From NCBI GenBank assembly GCA_944326695.1, contig CALVEZ010000011.1:1-64000 (forward strand): DNA of 64,000 nt, written 5' to 3'. The notes beneath the pieces are model-generated. The model worked only from the letters and a program-made list of their open reading frames with translations. It ran no database searches and was not told the origin of the DNA. The translations under genes and the position numbers were made by a program. Shown here piece by piece: positions 46,132-54,092 of the stretch. Every line of letters begins with the position of its first letter. Positions within the stretch are counted from its first letter, which is position 1. This stretch comes from Candidatus Bilophila faecipullorum (GTDB lineage: Bacteria; Desulfobacterota; Desulfovibrionia; Desulfovibrionales; Desulfovibrionaceae).

Positions 46132-47871
46132 ATGAAAAGAAGCCTTATCCCCGCCCTGCTCGGCGTCATGCTTCTTTCGGGCACGGCGCAGGCGGCCACC
46201 AGCATCTATCCCGTGGACACGGCCCGCTTTCTGGGCGGGAGCCGCTTCGACTTCAAGGTGGAGTTCGACGGCGTGGTCGACGAGAAGGACGCCAAGGTGC
46301 TCATCAACGGCAAGGACGCCGCGTCCGTGCTCGGGGCGAAACCGGCCTTCATCAAACAGGAAAAGGGAGTGGACGCCTCCGCCCTGCTGCTGCGCGACGC
46401 CACCCTGAAACCCGGCACCTACAAGGTGACTGCGGAAAGCCCCTCCGGGAAGGCCACGGCCACATGGGAAATCTACGGTACGCCTGAAAAGCCGACGGCG
46501 AAAAACGTCATCCTGCTCATCGCGGACGGCCTGAGCATGGGACACCGCACCAGCGCCCGCCTGCTGTCCAAGGGCGTCACCAACGGCATGTACAACGGCA
46601 AGCTGTCCATGGACAGCCTGCCCTACACGGCCATGCTCGGCACGTGCAGCGTGGATTCCATCGCCGCCGACTCCGCCAACACCGCCTCGGCCTACATGAC
46701 CGGCCACAAGTCGAGCGTCAACGCGCTGGGCGTCTACGCCGACCGCACCCCCGACTCGCTGGACGATCCCAGGCAGGAAACCATCGCGGAACTCCTGCGC
46801 CGCTCCACCGGGAAATCCATCGGCGTGGTCACGGACGCCGAAATTGAGGACGCCACCCCCGCTTCCGTGGTCGGCCATACCCGCCGCCGCGCGGACAAGG
46901 CCGAAATTGTGGGCATGTTCTACGACGTGCGCCCCGACGTGATCCTCGGCGGCGGCTCGGCCTACTTCCTGCCCCAGAGCGTGCCCGGCTCCAAGCGCAA
47001 GGACGACAAGAACTACGTGGAGATGTTCCAGAAGGCCGGCTACGCCCTCGCCACCAGCAATACGGAACTCTCCAGCGTCGTGAAGGAACAGCCCAAGAAG
47101 CTCCTCGGCCTCTTCCACACCGGGAATCTCGACGGCGTGCTCGACCGCAAGTTCCTCAAGAAGGGCACCGTCTCCAAGTTCCCGGATCAGCCTGACCTGA
47201 CGGACTCCATGCGGGCCGCCCTTTCCGTGCTCTCGCAGAACCCCGAAGGCTTCTTCCTCATGCTCGAAGCCGGGCTGGTGGACAAGTACAGCCACCCGCT
47301 CGACTGGGAGCGCGCCGTCTACGACACCATCATGTTCGACAAGGTCGTGGCCCTGGCGCAGGACTTCTGCGACAAGAACCCCGACACCCTGCTCATCGTC
47401 ACCGGCGACCACACCCACTCCATCAGCGTCATCGGCACCGTGGACGACAAGCGTCCGGGCGAGCTCATGCGCGACAAGGTGGGCATCTACGCCGAGGCGG
47501 GCTATCCCGACTACAAGGACGAGGACGGCGACGGCTATCCCGACAAGGTGGATGTCTCCAAGCGCCTCGCCGTCTTCATCGGCAACTATCCCGACTACTA
47601 CGAGACCTACCGCCCCAAGATGGACGGCCCCTTCGTCCCGGCGGTCAAGGATGAAAACGGCAACTACATCGCCAATGCCGCCTACAAGGACGTTCCCGGC
47701 GCGCAACTGCGCATCGGCAACCTGCCCCGCACGGAATCCACGGGCGTGCACTCCATCGACGACCTCGTGGTGGGCGCGCGCGGACCGCACGCCGACGCCT
47801 TCCGCGGCTTCATGAACAGTACCGAACTCTTCCGCATTGTGGCCGAAGCTCTGGCTCTGGGGAAGAACTAG
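46132..47871 (+). CDS. Alkaline phosphatase
   Basis: 579 aa. Sec signal MKRSLIPALLGVMLLSGTAQA. An N-terminal domain of about 100 residues (ATSIYPVDTARFLGGSRFDFKVEF...) with an IgG-like look precedes the phosphatase. Catalytic parts: NVILLIADGLSMGH (metal Asp), nucleophile Ser in DSANTASAYMTGHKSS, LMLEAGLVDKYSHPLDW and VTGDHTHS (metal ligands), C-terminal STGVHS. A periplasmic phosphomonoesterase. GAGGAG before the ATG; second gene after the Tat-HD protein. An Asp-rich insert DEDGDGYPDK may bind calcium. Confidence 0.93.
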   Translation: MKRSLIPALLGVMLLSGTAQAATSIYPVDTARFLGGSRFDFKVEFDGVVDEKDAKVLINGKDAASVLGAKPAFIKQEKGVDASALLLRDATLKPGTYKVTAESPSGKATATWEIYGTPEKPTAKNVILLIADGLSMGHRTSARLLSKGVTNGMYNGKLSMDSLPYTAMLGTCSVDSIAADSANTASAYMTGHKSSVNALGVYADRTPDSLDDPRQETIAELLRRSTGKSIGVVTDAEIEDATPASVVGHTRRRADKAEIVGMFYDVRPDVILGGGSAYFLPQSVPGSKRKDDKNYVEMFQKAGYALATSNTELSSVVKEQPKKLLGLFHTGNLDGVLDRKFLKKGTVSKFPDQPDLTDSMRAALSVLSQNPEGFFLMLEAGLVDKYSHPLDWERAVYDTIMFDKVVALAQDFCDKNPDTLLIVTGDHTHSISVIGTVDDKRPGELMRDKVGIYAEAGYPDYKDEDGDGYPDKVDVSKRLAVFIGNYPDYYETYRPKMDGPFVPAVKDENGNYIANAAYKDVPGAQLRIGNLPRTESTGVHSIDDLVVGARGPHADAFRGFMNSTELFRIVAEALALGKN

Positions 47872-47874
47872 AAA

Positions 47875-47928
47875 GAGGGGACGCGGAGGAGGACGCTCGC
47901 TGAAAAAAGCGCCCTCCTCCGGCCCCTC
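47875..47928 (+). terminator. GA/CT-rich hairpin after alkaline phosphatase
   Basis: GAGGGG...GGAGGAGG pairs with CCTCCTCC...CCCCTC around a GCTGAAAAAAGC tip, 3 bp after the stop. Layout like the other GA/CT-rich hairpins but with a different core. The short direct repeat CGCGAAAGCATT occurs twice shortly after, near 47973-48000. Confidence 0.6.
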
Positions 47929-48181
47929 GAAATCGTCGACCGAAGGGGAAGCTGACGCGAAGGCGTTCCGGGCGCGAAAGCATTGGACGCGAAAGCATTC
48001 TGGAAAAGAAGGGCCTTCTCCGTTTTTCACGGACACGTATCCCTTGGGGCTTTCCGCCCGGTTGCCTCGCCGCCCCTCCGGCGCTTCCCTTCCGGGAGGC
48101 CATAAACAACGTCTGCATGGCCGCAGGCGGGGGAAAAGCGGGGAAAGATTTCCCCTTCCGCATCTCTCCGCAGGGAATCGA

Positions 48182-48616
48182 ATGAAATACTTCATCATGC
48201 TGCTCGCCTTTCTGACCTGCCTCTGCCCGGCGCGCTTCGCCCGCGCGGACGCCTCCCTCTCGTTCGAGGAACTTTACAGCGGCGGGGGCGTCCTCGGCCT
48301 TCAGTTTTCCGACAAGGTGAAGTCCCTCACGGGACAGCGCGTCGTCATCAAAGGCTTCATGGCCCCGCCGCTCAAGGCCGAAGCGTCCTTTTTCGTGCTG
48401 ACGCGCGAACCCGTGGCCCTCTGCCCCTTCTGCCAGACGGACGCGGACTGGCCCGACAACATCCTCGTCGTCTATTTGTCGTCCAATCAGCAATTCGTGC
48501 AGAACAACGCCACCATCGAAGTGGAAGGCGTGCTGGAAACCGGCTCATGGCGTGATGCGGAAACGGGCTTCCTCAGCCAGCTCCGTCTCCGCGACGCGAG
48601 CTTCCGCAAGCTCTAG
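48182..48616 (+). CDS. Periplasmic protein of an ABC locus (DUF3299-like)
   Basis: 144 aa from ATG 48182. Signal peptide MKYFIMLLAFLTCLCPARFARA. Core SLTGQRVVIKGFMAPPLKAEASFFVLTREPVALCPFCQTDADWPDNILVVYL contains a CPFC pair and resembles the DUF3299 group, which in Vibrio sits in zinc-regulated ABC loci; the match is by eye and tentative. Followed by an ABC ATPase and an FtsX-like permease, so probably their partner. Confidence 0.6.
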   Translation: MKYFIMLLAFLTCLCPARFARADASLSFEELYSGGGVLGLQFSDKVKSLTGQRVVIKGFMAPPLKAEASFFVLTREPVALCPFCQTDADWPDNILVVYLSSNQQFVQNNATIEVEGVLETGSWRDAETGFLSQLRLRDASFRKL

Positions 48617-48690
48617 CCTTTTCCGGGCCCGGCCAGCGCGGACACCCTCGGCGCGCCCCCGAATACCGAACCTTCGCAAAGGAATGCCCC

Positions 48691-49392
48691 ATGAGCGGCC
48701 TTGAACTTCACGACATCCTGCTGACCTTTCCCGAGGGGACGCGGCGGCGCACCATCCTCGACATCCCTTCCTGCACCGTGGCGTCCGGCGAATGCGTGGC
48801 GCTGGCCGGGGCGTCGGGCTCGGGAAAAAGCACGCTGCTGAACCTGATCAGCGGCCTGATCCTGCCGGACAGGGGAACGGTGCGCTGGAACGGCTTCGCC
48901 CCGGGCGAGCTCCCGGAACCCCGGCGGGATGTCTGGCGTGGCCGGCACATCGGCTTCGTCTTTCAGGATTTTCAGCTTTTCCCGGAACTGGAAGCCCTTG
49001 AGAATGTTCTCCTGCCCGTCACCTTCAACCGCTGGAGCATCCCCGAAGCCCTGCGTCGGCGGGGCCAAGCCCTCCTCAAACGTATGAACGTCGCGCCCTC
49101 GCAAAAGGCGCGGCTCCTCTCGCGGGGCGAAAAGCAGCGGGTCGCCATCGCCCGCGCCGTGCTTCAGGAGCCGGAAATCCTCCTCGCCGACGAGCCCACG
49201 GCCAGCCTCGACGCGGCCAACGCCGCCGAAGTCACGGACCTGCTCCTCTCCCACGCCCGGACGCTCGGCAGCACGCTCCTGATCGTCAGCCATGACGAGG
49301 AAGTATGGACGCGCATGGACCGCGTCCTGTCCCTGCGGCGGGGACGGCTGTATGAGGCGGCGGAAACGGCGTTCCCTCCGTCCGCCGCGTAG
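48691..49392 (+). CDS. ABC transporter ATP-binding protein (MacB/LolD type)
   Basis: 233 aa. Walker A GASGSGKST at residues 40-48, Q-loop FQDFQLF, signature LSRGEKQRVAIARA (Arg replaces the usual Gly in LSGGE), Walker B ILLADEPTASLD, H-loop IVSHDEE. This subfamily powers FtsX-type permeases for lipoprotein or peptide movement rather than classical import. AAAGGAAT before the ATG. Partner permease is the gene at 49713. Confidence 0.9.
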   Translation: MSGLELHDILLTFPEGTRRRTILDIPSCTVASGECVALAGASGSGKSTLLNLISGLILPDRGTVRWNGFAPGELPEPRRDVWRGRHIGFVFQDFQLFPELEALENVLLPVTFNRWSIPEALRRRGQALLKRMNVAPSQKARLLSRGEKQRVAIARAVLQEPEILLADEPTASLDAANAAEVTDLLLSHARTLGSTLLIVSHDEEVWTRMDRVLSLRRGRLYEAAETAFPPSAA

Positions 49393-49712
49393 GAAAGGGG
49401 CTCTCCGCGCCTTCCTCACCCGGAAGGAGACGAGTCGGTAAGGCGTATCCCGTGGGTTCTTGCTCCGCCTCTTCCCCCGTCCAGAAGGCGACGAGGCCCT
49501 CGCATCAGAGGCCGCCTTCCGACGGCAGCCTCCCTTTTCCCAAGCCTGCGGCGGGAAGCGCCATGTCGGAGGCCACGCCGCACCCCGGCCCTTCACCGCC
49601 AAGAACGGCCTCGGATACGCCCGGATCGCCGCGCTTCCGCAGAAGGCGGGACTGGGGCGAGGCCGGGCCGTCCCCACAACGATTTTCATAAGACTTTCAT
49701 AAGGAATGCGCG
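49393..49712. other. Gap inside the ABC locus
   Basis: 320 bp between ATPase and permease, longer than expected for an operon. No credible gene; only GC-rich sequence with no clear terminator. Confidence 0.4.
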
Positions 49713-50972
49713 ATGAATCCGTTCATGCTGGTAAAAGGCGAATGGCGACGCTCCCTCCGGGGCGTGCTGGCCGTGGCGCTGGTGCTGGGTCTGGCTCTCA
49801 GCCTCGGGGTGGGGGTCGGCATGACCGAACGGGCCGTCCGGCAGGGCGCGGCGCGGGCCGGGGACGCCTTCGATCTGCTGGTCGGGGCGCAGGGCAGCAG
49901 CGTGGACCTGATGCTCGGCGCGGTCTATCTGCGCCCGCAGCCGCTGGCCTTGGTGCCGGGCTCCCTCGTTTCCGACATCCTGAAGCAAAAAGGCGTGGCG
50001 TGGGCCGCGCCGCTGGCCTTCGGGGATCGCTGGGAAAACGCCCCTCTGGTCGGGACCACCGAAAGCATGGTCACGCTCGGCGGCGCCCGCGCGCTGACGG
50101 AGGGCGTCCCCTTTGCCGCGCGCGACGAAGCCGTGGTGGGCGCGGGCGTGCCCCTGCGTCTCGGGGAAAGCCTGACGCCGCTGCACGGTCAGGTGGGCTC
50201 GGACCGCCATGAACACAGCCGCTACCGCGTCGTGGGCAGGTTGCCGCACACGGGCACGCCGTGGGACAAGGCCATTCTTGTACCCATCGAATCCCTGTGG
50301 GCGGCTCACGGCGCGCTCCCCGGCGCAACGGCGGAACACGGGGAGGAAAGCCATGCGCCCGCCGCAGCCCGGTCCCTCGGGGACGTCTTCCGCGATGCCG
50401 CGTCCGGCAGTCTGCCCGGCGTCTCCGCCGTGGTGGTCAAGCCGGACAGCGTAGCGGACGCCTACCGTCTGCGTGCCTTCTGGCAGACCGCGTCCGTCAG
50501 CGCCGCCGACGGCAAAGCCGTCAACACGCAGGGCGTTTTCACGGGCGAGGTGCTGACCGGGCTTTTCGCCACGCTGGGGGACATGCGCGACATCATGAGC
50601 GTCATGGCCTACGCAGCGCAGGCCGTCGCCCTCTGCGCGGTCGTGCTGGTGGCTCTCATGGCCGTGTCCGCGCGCAGGCCTCTGCTCGCCACCCTGCGGG
50701 CCCTCGGCGCGCCGCGCCTCTATCTGGTCTGCGCCGTCTGGAGCATGGTGACCTTGAGCATCGCGCTGGGCACGGCAGCGGGACTGCTGCTCGGCTCAGG
50801 GCTGGCCGAGGGACTCTCTATCCTGCTGTTCCGGCAAACGGGCATCGTCTTTTCCGTCAGCCTTTCCCTTGCCGAAGTCTCCTTCGCCGCGGCCTCGCTG
50901 CTGATCGGCTCGGCCTGTGCGGTCATCCCAGCCTGCATGATCTACCGGAAAACGGGGTCTCGCATCTTGTAA
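49713..50972 (+). CDS. FtsX-like ABC permease
   Basis: 419 aa. TM1 near residues 14-36 (GVLAVALVLGLALSLGVGVGMTE), a large periplasmic domain (about 37-290), then three C-terminal helices (MAYAAQAVALCAVVLVALMAV; LVCAVWSMVTLSIALGTAAGLLL; VSFAAASLLIGSACAVIPA), the MacB/FtsX layout. TLRALGAPRLYL is the coupling-helix region. AAGGAAT before the ATG. Forms the membrane part of the ABC system with 48691-49392. Confidence 0.87.
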   Translation: MNPFMLVKGEWRRSLRGVLAVALVLGLALSLGVGVGMTERAVRQGAARAGDAFDLLVGAQGSSVDLMLGAVYLRPQPLALVPGSLVSDILKQKGVAWAAPLAFGDRWENAPLVGTTESMVTLGGARALTEGVPFAARDEAVVGAGVPLRLGESLTPLHGQVGSDRHEHSRYRVVGRLPHTGTPWDKAILVPIESLWAAHGALPGATAEHGEESHAPAAARSLGDVFRDAASGSLPGVSAVVVKPDSVADAYRLRAFWQTASVSAADGKAVNTQGVFTGEVLTGLFATLGDMRDIMSVMAYAAQAVALCAVVLVALMAVSARRPLLATLRALGAPRLYLVCAVWSMVTLSIALGTAAGLLLGSGLAEGLSILLFRQTGIVFSVSLSLAEVSFAAASLLIGSACAVIPACMIYRKTGSRIL

Positions 50973-51686
50973 AGGATATTTGCTCATAACTTTCCCGCTA
51001 CTACTGACGTATCCTTGATGATAGCGCGTATTCCGCAGAATGCTTGCCCGGATTCCGATCCCTTGCGGATGTGCTTGAGCGGCATCGCATCCTGCTCTGC
51101 AACGATGAAATATACGTAACAAGGCCAGACAATTTCTTTTTCCCAAAATGCATCTCTTTTATATGATTATGAGGCAAAAAGCGGATTCTACAGAATAGCT
51201 TTTTTTGAAAATACTTTTCCCCTTCACGGCAAAGCAAAGAGAGCCTGTCCTTCCCCCATTCCCTCCGGTCCCTCGCCCGCGCCATGCTAGCCACCTCATC
51301 CATCGGAAAAAGCGTTTCTTTTCTCCGATGCCCCGTGCCAAGCCGCTTTTTCCGGCGATTTTCCGGGCCACGAGGCCCGGAGCCGGACGAAGCCATCCCT
51401 TCCCGGCACGTCCCACCGCACGCCATGAGGCCCGGCTCCTCGGTATTTTTTGAAAAAAAAACGAGGAATTATCATGCGTTGAATCGCAAAAAAAATTCCT
51501 TCGGCGGAAAATTCCTGCTATGCAGGGAGCCATCGTCAGGGGCGTTTCCGATTCCTCTGGAAAGGGCATGTCGGCGCGTCCGGCCTCCTTTCCGCCGCCC
51601 CTCTCTCCCTTGCTTGAGGAAAAGCCTGCCGGTCAGCCGGTTTTTTTGAACCTGTAAAGCGTCTCGGCGCGAGGGTGGATGTTCCA
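50973..51686. other. 714-bp gap without a recognised gene
   Basis: Between the permease and the glycosyltransferase. Composition is lower in GC than its neighbours, with A/T runs near 51140 and 51450. Short open frames have no homologues I recognise and poor starts. Could hold a decayed gene. Confidence 0.4.
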
Positions 51687-52796
51687 ATGAACCAACAGGG
51701 AAACGCGTTGCTTCCGGTCGCGCTGATTCCGGCCTACAAGCCGGAACCCTGCCTGATACAGATCATACGGCAATTGCTGGCCTCCGGGTCTTTCGCGGGG
51801 GTTGTGGTGGTGGACGACGGAAGCGGCAAGGCCTTCCAGCCGCTTTTCCGCAAGGCCGAGGAAAACGGGGCCGTGCTCCTGCGCCACTGTACCAATCTTG
51901 GAAAAGGCATGGCCCTGCGCACGGGCCTGAACCATATTGCGGACGCGTGGCCCGGCAGCGTGGGCGTGGTCACGCTCGACGCGGACGGCCAGCATCTGGC
52001 GGCTGACGTGGTGGAGGCCGCGCGCCTTTTGCGGCTGCACCCGCGTGCGCTCGTCATGGGCTGCCGCACCTTCGGCGGGGAGGGCGTGCCCCTGCGCAGC
52101 CGCGTGGGGAACGTGTTCACGCGCTTTGTGACGCGCTTCCTCGGGGGCGTACGGGTGAGCGACACGCAGACGGGCCTGCGCGGGATTCCCATGTCCTTCA
52201 TCCCGGCCCTGCTGCGCCTGCGCACCACGGGCTACGACTTCGAGCTGGACATGCTCATGCGCAGCAAACAGCACGGGATGCGCATCGTCGAGTTCCCCAT
52301 CGAAACCGTCTACACGCCCGGCAACAGCACCTCGCACTTTCACCCCTTGCTGGATTCCGCCAAAATCTACTGGGTCTTCCTGCGCTTCAACCTCTCCTCC
52401 CTCGCCGCCGCGCTCATGGACTACGCCGTCTTCACCTTCTGCTTCATGGGCGGGTTCGGCATCGAAGGCGCGATGGCCGGAGGCCGCCTCATTTCCGGGG
52501 CCTTCAACTTCATCGTCAACCGCCATTTCGTCTTCCGGGCCGATGGCCACGCCCTGCGCCCCATGGCCCTCTACGCGCTGACGGTGGTACTCTTCGCGGC
52601 CATTGCCTGCTGGGGCATCGACGTCCTGCATGAGAAGGCCGGGCTCTCGGTACTCATGGCCAAGGTGGTGATGGAAAGCGTGCTCTACGCCTTCAGTTTC
52701 GTGGTCCAGCGCGATTTCATCTTCGCCCCGCCGAGCGAACCGGAACCCTTCCCGCTTCAGGAAGCGCCCGTCCTGTCGGAAAACAGGACCCGCTGA
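51687..52796 (+). CDS. GT2 glycosyltransferase fused to GtrA-like membrane domain
   Basis: 369 aa from ATG 51687 (GAGGGTGG 9 bp upstream). N-terminal GT-A domain of the dolichol-phosphate-mannose-synthase type: VALIPAYKPEP, VVVDDGS, NLGKGMALRTGL, TLDADGQH (DxD-like) and SDTQTGLRGIP. C-terminal GtrA domain (about 230-350) with four helices and GGRLISGAFNFIVNRHFVF. Such fusions move sugars onto a lipid carrier and flip it for O-antigen or glycan decoration. The target polymer is unknown. A hairpin CCGCTTTT/GCGGGCTTTTTT-type terminator follows near 52855-52872. Confidence 0.9.
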   Translation: MNQQGNALLPVALIPAYKPEPCLIQIIRQLLASGSFAGVVVVDDGSGKAFQPLFRKAEENGAVLLRHCTNLGKGMALRTGLNHIADAWPGSVGVVTLDADGQHLAADVVEAARLLRLHPRALVMGCRTFGGEGVPLRSRVGNVFTRFVTRFLGGVRVSDTQTGLRGIPMSFIPALLRLRTTGYDFELDMLMRSKQHGMRIVEFPIETVYTPGNSTSHFHPLLDSAKIYWVFLRFNLSSLAAALMDYAVFTFCFMGGFGIEGAMAGGRLISGAFNFIVNRHFVFRADGHALRPMALYALTVVLFAAIACWGIDVLHEKAGLSVLMAKVVMESVLYAFSFVVQRDFIFAPPSEPEPFPLQEAPVLSENRTR

Positions 52797-52956
52797 CGCC
52801 TTTTTAAGGCCGCGGGAGGGACTTGCCCTCCTTTCGGCCCGGCTTCCGAACAGCCCGCTTTTGCGGGCTTTTTTCTTGACGTCAACGGCGGGATAGGTCA
52901 CAGAAACATCATTGTCGCCTCAAGTCATCCGCTTTTCCCTCATCCCGGGACGCCTC

Positions 52957-54091
52957 ATGAAACGCTTTCGCCTTTCCCTGATTCTGATCCTTGCCCTCGT
53001 GACGGGATGCTGCGCCGCGGCCTCGGCCGCTCAAGCGGCCCCCCTGAAAAAATGGCGCGCCGTCTACGTGGAAGGCGGCGGCTATACGGACTACCAGCAA
53101 ATCCTCGCCGCCACCGCGCAGGGGCTGGCGAAGCTCGGCCTCATCGAACACGGCGACGTGCCCATCCCCACCGACGCGGACGACACCCGCCCCATGTGGG
53201 ACTGGCTGGCCGAACACGCGGGAGGCGAACGCATCGAATTCCTCAAGGACGGCTACTATTCGGCGGGCTGGGACGAAAAACGCCGCGCCGAAAACAAAAA
53301 GGCTCTGCTGCGGCGCATCCGCGAGCGGGGCGACGTGGACATGATTTTCGCCTACGGCACGTGGGCCGGTCTGGACATGGCCACGGACGAACATAGCGTG
53401 CCTGTCTTTTCCATGTCCGTGACCGACGCCGTGCAGGCGGGCATCGTCAAGTCAGTCGAGGACTCGGGGCTCGATCACGTCCACGCCCAGTTGGAGCCCG
53501 CCCGCTACAAGCGGCAGATCACGGTTTTCCACGACATCTTCAAATTCAAAAAACTCGGCGTACCCTACGAGGATACGCCGGAAGGCCGCTCGGACGTAGC
53601 CCTCGCCTCCATCGAGGAGGCCGCGCAGGAACTCGGCATCGAACTCGTGCGCTGCACCACCACCCTCAACGTGCAGGCGGACCAGAGCTTCGCCAACCTG
53701 CGCCAGTGCCTCGCCACGCTCGCCCGGACCTCGGACGCGATCTACATCACCACCAACTCCGGCGTGCAAGAACAGGATGAAGGAACTGCTTCAGCCGATC
53801 ATCGAGGCGGGCGTCCCTTCCTTCTCCCAGAGCGGCATCGAGGAAACCAAACTCGGGGTGCTCATGAGTCTCGCCCAGAGCAGCTTCGGCAGCGAAGGCA
53901 CCTTCGGGGCCGAATCCGTGGCCAAGGTCATGGCCGGGGCCCGGCCACGGGATGTGGGGCAGGTCTTTGAAAGCCCGCTCGGGCTCGCTATCAACCTGAA
54001 AATGGCCATGCTCATCGGCTGGAATCCCCCCTTCGAGATACTCGCCGCCGTAGACGCCATCTATCAAGACATCAAAAATGCTGGCGAATGA
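52957..54091 (+). pseudogene. ABC_sub_bind (PF04392-type) substrate-binding lipoprotein, frameshifted
   Basis: From ATG 52957. Signal with lipobox LVTGC at about residue 17-21. The mature part (WRAVYVEGGGYTDYQQILAATAQGLAKLG ... MIFAYGTWAGLDMA ... TSDAIYITTNSG) is a periplasmic binding fold of the ABC_sub_bind family. At about 53767-53775 the frame breaks; the next frame continues NRMKELLQPIIEAGVPSFSQSG ... PFEILAAVDAIYQDIKNAGE to 54091 as the expected C-terminal lobe. One base too many or two too few explains it. Immediately followed by a sensor-MFS fusion gene. Confidence 0.8.
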
Positions 54092-54092
54092 C

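Noticed and set aside
47810..48493. Minus-strand open frame between alkaline phosphatase and the periplasmic gene
   Set aside because: Shadow of the plus-strand genes and the hairpin at 47875-47928.
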